Below are positions 61,634 to 64,000 of a stretch of 64,000 nucleotides of DNA, piece after piece. The stretch's first letter is position 1. The number at the start of each line of letters is the position of its first letter. The DNA lies in the NCBI GenBank assembly GCA_934647165.1, contig CAKUFA010000007.1, positions 16,515 through 80,514 on the forward strand. Reading direction: 5' to 3'. The translations under genes were made by a program, and so were the position numbers. This DNA is from an uncultured Clostridia bacterium (GTDB lineage Bacteria > Bacillota > Clostridia > Christensenellales > Aristaeellaceae). The notes under the pieces were generated by a model. It worked only from the letters and a program-made list of their open reading frames with translations. It was not told the origin of the DNA and searched no databases.

Positions 61634-61664
61634 AAAAAAACAGCGCCGTTTGGTTCGGCACTGT
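61634..61664 (-). terminator. Intrinsic terminator of the ytfI-ytfJ-dac operon
   Basis: Minus strand: AACAGTGCCG pairs with CGGCGCTGTT, followed by TTTTTTTG. It is close to the stop at 61672. Confidence 0.85.
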
Positions 61665-61671
61665 TTCTCCT

Positions 61672-62787
61672 TCACTGTGCGTCTATCATCCACGCACTCA
61701 TCAGCCTCTTCAAGTGAGCAGAAAAATCATTCCGCGCAACCGTTTTACCCGCTACAACATCCGATTCGGTCAATGTTTCCCCTGCAAGGGCAAGGGAGGC
61801 TATTCCCAGCTTCTCCCCGGCAAAAACAGGTGATTTCAGGCTTTCCGGCAACTCAATGGTCAGATTCGGCAGCTTTCCTTTAGGCAGCACAGCTGTCAGG
61901 TCATCTGCGAGCACGGCAGGAATTTCTGTCCTGTCCCCCGCCAGCACCGGCAGCATTCGCACCGTTTCTCCCTCATGCAGCACCGTAAAGGCTTCCCAGC
62001 CCTCAAACCCGAGATCGAGCAGCCGTTCCGATTCGTCAAACCAGTCCGGGCAACCAAGCACCACGCAAATCAGCGTCATGCCATCGCGTCTGGCAGCGGA
62101 CACAAGGCATCGTCCGGCAGCGCGTGTAAAGCCGGTTTTCACGCCCATTGCCCCGGGATACGTGCGCAGCAAGCGGTTTTTATTGCGCAGCACCCGGTCA
62201 TAGGATCGATTTTGCCACGGTATGGTTGCCCGCTGGGTACTCACAATTTCGCGGAATTTTGTGTATCGCATGGCTTCACGGGTGATGAGCGCCAGATCCC
62301 GCGCCGTGGTGTAGTGTCCTTCCTTCGGCAACCCATGCGGTGTTTGGAACACCGTGTTCGTGCAGCCAAGGCTTGCGGCGCGTTCCGTCATCTGGCTGCA
62401 AAAATTTTCCACGGTGCCGCCGATATGTTCGGCAATAGCCACTGCCGCATCGTTGCCACTGGCCAGCAGCAGTCCGTAAAGCATCTCCTCCAGCGTCAGT
62501 GTTTCTCCCAAATCCAGATAGATACTTGTTCCCGGCACCCCAAAGGCGTTCCGTGTGCAGGTCACAGGTTCATCCATCTGACCATTTTCCAGTGCCAACA
62601 GCGCCGTCATGATTTTCGTTGTGGAGGCCATAGGCAGCGGAGCATACGCATTATGCTCCAGCAGTAGTCTTCCGGAAGCCGCGTCCATCACCACGCACGC
62701 CTTGGCGGATGTTGCCGTTTCCCCCGCCAGCGCTGCGGCAGGCAGCAGGGTCAGCAGCAGCGCCAGCAGCAGCAATCTCTTTTTCAT
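61672..62787 (-). CDS. dacF: D-alanyl-D-alanine carboxypeptidase (DacF-like)
   Basis: A 371-residue exported penicillin-binding protein 5-type enzyme. The signal peptide is KKRLLLLALLLTLLPAAALAGE. The active-site triad is STTK (Ser-x-x-Lys), SGND and KTGFT. A C-terminal domain follows. It trims stem peptides of peptidoglycan. Location after ytfJ points to a role during sporulation or cortex synthesis, and DacF is the sporulation paralogue in Bacillus; the symbol is an inference. Its start overlaps the ytfJ stop (ATGA). Confidence 0.88.
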   Translation of the reverse strand: MKKRLLLLALLLTLLPAAALAGETATSAKACVVMDAASGRLLLEHNAYAPLPMASTTKIMTALLALENGQMDEPVTCTRNAFGVPGTSIYLDLGETLTLEEMLYGLLLASGNDAAVAIAEHIGGTVENFCSQMTERAASLGCTNTVFQTPHGLPKEGHYTTARDLALITREAMRYTKFREIVSTQRATIPWQNRSYDRVLRNKNRLLRTYPGAMGVKTGFTRAAGRCLVSAARRDGMTLICVVLGCPDWFDESERLLDLGFEGWEAFTVLHEGETVRMLPVLAGDRTEIPAVLADDLTAVLPKGKLPNLTIELPESLKSPVFAGEKLGIASLALAGETLTESDVVAGKTVARNDFSAHLKRLMSAWMIDAQ

Positions 62788-63197
62788 GAGATGCCCGGCC
62801 TTTCCTGCTTATCCTGTTTCACAAACAGATTTTTCACATCCTCCACCACACCGGGGATCAGTTCCACCACCCGATCCGCCACAGTGAGTGATTGAGCAGG
62901 CAGCATCCTCACGGAATCCTTCCCCACCACCAGAAAGCCTACCGGCTGCACCGATACCCCCGCGCCCGATCCGCCTGCAAAGGGAAACGGTTCCTGTTCC
63001 GGTGCTGCCTTGTGTCCCTTGTCCTGGCAGGTCAGGTCTCCGCCTGCCGTCACATAGCCGAAGGACACCTTGGAAATGGGAATGATCGTTGCCCCACTGG
63101 CAGCCACCACCGGGTCACCAATCACCGTGTTAACGTCCACCATATCCTTAATGCTTGTCATGGCCGTTTGCATCAGGTCGCCGATCGGATGTTCCAT
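62784..63197 (-). CDS. ytfJ: YtfJ (GerW-type) sporulation protein
   Basis: A 137-residue protein. The N-terminus EHPIGDLMQTAMTSIKDMVDVNTVIGDPV and the following GATIIPISKVSFGYVTAGGD are hallmarks of the family. The middle is Gly-rich (FAGGSGAGVSVQPVGFLVV) and the C-terminus DVKNLFVKQ. YtfJ is a spore-associated protein in Bacillus (germination protein GerW). It lies downstream of a DUF2953 gene and upstream of a D,D-carboxypeptidase, the usual clostridial order. AGGAGGGATAGCAGC precedes the ATG. Confidence 0.93.
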   Translation of the reverse strand: MEHPIGDLMQTAMTSIKDMVDVNTVIGDPVVAASGATIIPISKVSFGYVTAGGDLTCQDKGHKAAPEQEPFPFAGGSGAGVSVQPVGFLVVGKDSVRMLPAQSLTVADRVVELIPGVVEDVKNLFVKQDKQERPGIS

Positions 63198-63201
63198 GCT
63201 G

Positions 63202-63735
63202 CTATCCCTCCTCTGGTTGACTTTTTCTACTTTTTTGCTGCGCTTCCAGTGCATAGGCAACCAAGGCAAGCACAGCAGACAAAAGTATGGTGCCCAGATG
63301 CAGAAAGATAATGCACCGCCCCTGTACAGCCATCGGCTGAGCTGGAAACCCCGGATACACGTGCAGCCGCAGCCGTCCACGCGGCAGGCAGCTTACCAAT
63401 GTGCGCAGCATGCCGGATGCCGTTGCCGTTGCCGCCGCATCCTCCATGGACAGGAGCAGATGAATGTCTGCCTGCTGCACGGCCTTCAGCAGCATTTTCC
63501 GCACATGCTGCCCGCGCAGGAATACCCGCAGAAGTGTTTTTCCCTGCCGAAGGGATACCTGCTTTGCCTTATGTTGCTGCTGCGGCAGCCTGCGGCGGAT
63601 ACGCCATGGAATACCCCAAACGCGAATACAGATACAAATATCCGTAACATGATTGCGATATTGAACATCTGCCTGGCATCGCAAGGGTGTTGCCAACAGA
63701 AGGACAAGGATGAAAAAAAGATAAAGAGGCATCAT
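63202..63735 (-). CDS. ytfI: YtfI-like DUF2953 protein
   Basis: A 177-residue membrane protein. An N-terminal helix (MMPLYLFFILVLLLATPL) is followed by a basic middle (RIRRRLPQQQHK), then GRLRLHVYPGFPAQPMAVQGR and a second helix near the C-terminus (IIFLHLGTILLSAVLALVAYAL). The order ytfI-ytfJ and the helix-soluble-helix layout support DUF2953. Function is unknown but linked to sporulation by context. The ATG at 63735 has GGGGGGAATGTAATC upstream. Confidence 0.8.
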   Translation of the reverse strand: MMPLYLFFILVLLLATPLRCQADVQYRNHVTDICICIRVWGIPWRIRRRLPQQQHKAKQVSLRQGKTLLRVFLRGQHVRKMLLKAVQQADIHLLLSMEDAAATATASGMLRTLVSCLPRGRLRLHVYPGFPAQPMAVQGRCIIFLHLGTILLSAVLALVAYALEAQQKSRKSQPEEG

Positions 63736-63764
63736 GATTACATTCCCCCCGCAACAGGGTGTGC

Positions 63765-63820
63765 AAAAGAAAGGATAAGCATGCAGCCCCGTCAAGATAC
63801 ACAGAGGTACATGCTTATCC
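63765..63820 (-). terminator. Inverted repeat upstream of ytfI, terminator-like on minus
   Basis: GGATAAGCATG (63773-63783) and CATGCTTATCC (63810-63820) are perfect 11-base arms with a 26-base loop. The minus strand then reads TTTCTTTTG. It would stop transcription arriving from beyond the right edge. Confidence 0.55.
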
Positions 63821-63859
63821 CACGCTTTTGATGCTTGTTTTTCAGATATTTACATGCAC

Positions 63860-64000
63860 TCTTTCGCCCGCCGCCAAAATCGCGTGAGGCGGAGTTCCGG
63901 GCTTTGCCCAGACCCACAAGGGTGCTGCCCTTGACCCGCGAAGGGCTTTCTGCCCTTTCGAAACCCATTCTGCGGCTCCTTGGTCTGGCTTTGTGCTCTT
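63860..64000. repeat. Dispersed GC-rich palindromic intergenic repeat, copy 2 (continues past the edge)
   Basis: The last ~140 bases hold no gene. They carry GGGCTTTGCCC, AAGGGTGCTGCCCTTGACCC and AAGGGCTTTCTGCCCTTTCGAAA, then GCGGCTC. The order and sequence match copy 1 at about 27785-27960 when that copy is read on the minus strand. Confidence 0.8.

Noticed and set aside
1..64000. tRNA genes, rRNA genes, CRISPR arrays, prophage or insertion sequences
   Set aside because: No cloverleaf-like gene with a TTCGANTC arm, no spaced identical repeats, and no transposase, integrase or phage gene was seen.

Overview
The window is a GC-rich bacterial chromosome segment that looks like a Gram-positive, spore-forming member of the Clostridia, probably a gut or rumen lineage. 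The evidence is a clear Spo0A with upstream 0A boxes, the sporulation-linked block ytfI/ytfJ(gerW)/D,D-carboxypeptidase, HPr kinase, TrmK, RsfS and a dnaG-rpoD operon. Consensus sigma-A promoters (TTGACA / 17 bp / TATAAT) and AGGAGG-type ribosome sites are frequent. The species cannot be named from the sequence. I saw no tRNA, rRNA, CRISPR array, prophage or insertion sequence.

Layout: 1-849 holds the start of a Q/Y/P-rich membrane protein that runs off the left edge, with its own regulated-looking promoter. 1244-2826 holds rsfS and a nadD-yqeK fusion. 2964-4325 holds a membrane protein with a degenerate Mrr-like core and tadA. 4584-14099 is a ten-gene Mrp/Mnh-type cation/proton antiporter operon with four antiporter-like subunits, bounded by a consensus promoter and a strong terminator. 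14284-21880 runs on the minus strand: zinc-ribbon protein, Nif3-like, trmK, two tandem rpoD-type sigma factors, dnaG and a dGTPase. 22087-30944 (minus) holds a Gfo/Idh/MocA oxidoreductase, a HAD phosphatase, dnaE, two glycosyltransferases and a secreted protein of unknown function. 31366 begins spo0A. 32236-34961 is an AraC regulator divergent from a sugar isomerase/dehydrogenase pair. 35158-36909 is a secreted FMN/FAD reductase, followed by a non-coding RNA with 6S-like fold on the minus strand. 37324-41444 holds TPM-domain and zinc-ribbon membrane proteins and a GH3 glycosidase. 41618-44391 holds a Cof-type HAD, hprK and a ROK sugar kinase. 44476-47775 is a sugar ABC importer. 48059-54034 holds an orphan membrane protein, a LUD-domain protein, a YhhN-like protein, a phosphohexomutase, a DUF2461 protein and pyrG. 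54171-57818 holds an MFS transporter, a YugP-type peptidase and a Wzy-like membrane protein. 57932-63735 (minus) holds an SPFH/zinc-ribbon protein, a pseudo-receiver protein, an SDR, MTA/SAH nucleosidase, D,D-carboxypeptidase, ytfJ and ytfI. A dispersed palindromic repeat occurs at about 27785-27960 and again at the right edge.

Functionally, the window joins housekeeping (replication, transcription, NAD and CTP synthesis, tRNA modification) with plant-polysaccharide use (GH3, ABC importer, ROK kinase, HprK, AraC cluster), ion energetics (Mrp complex), extracytoplasmic redox and sporulation. The most unusual items are the 6S-like RNA, the four-antiporter Mrp operon, the tandem sigma factors and the Mrr-like membrane protein.
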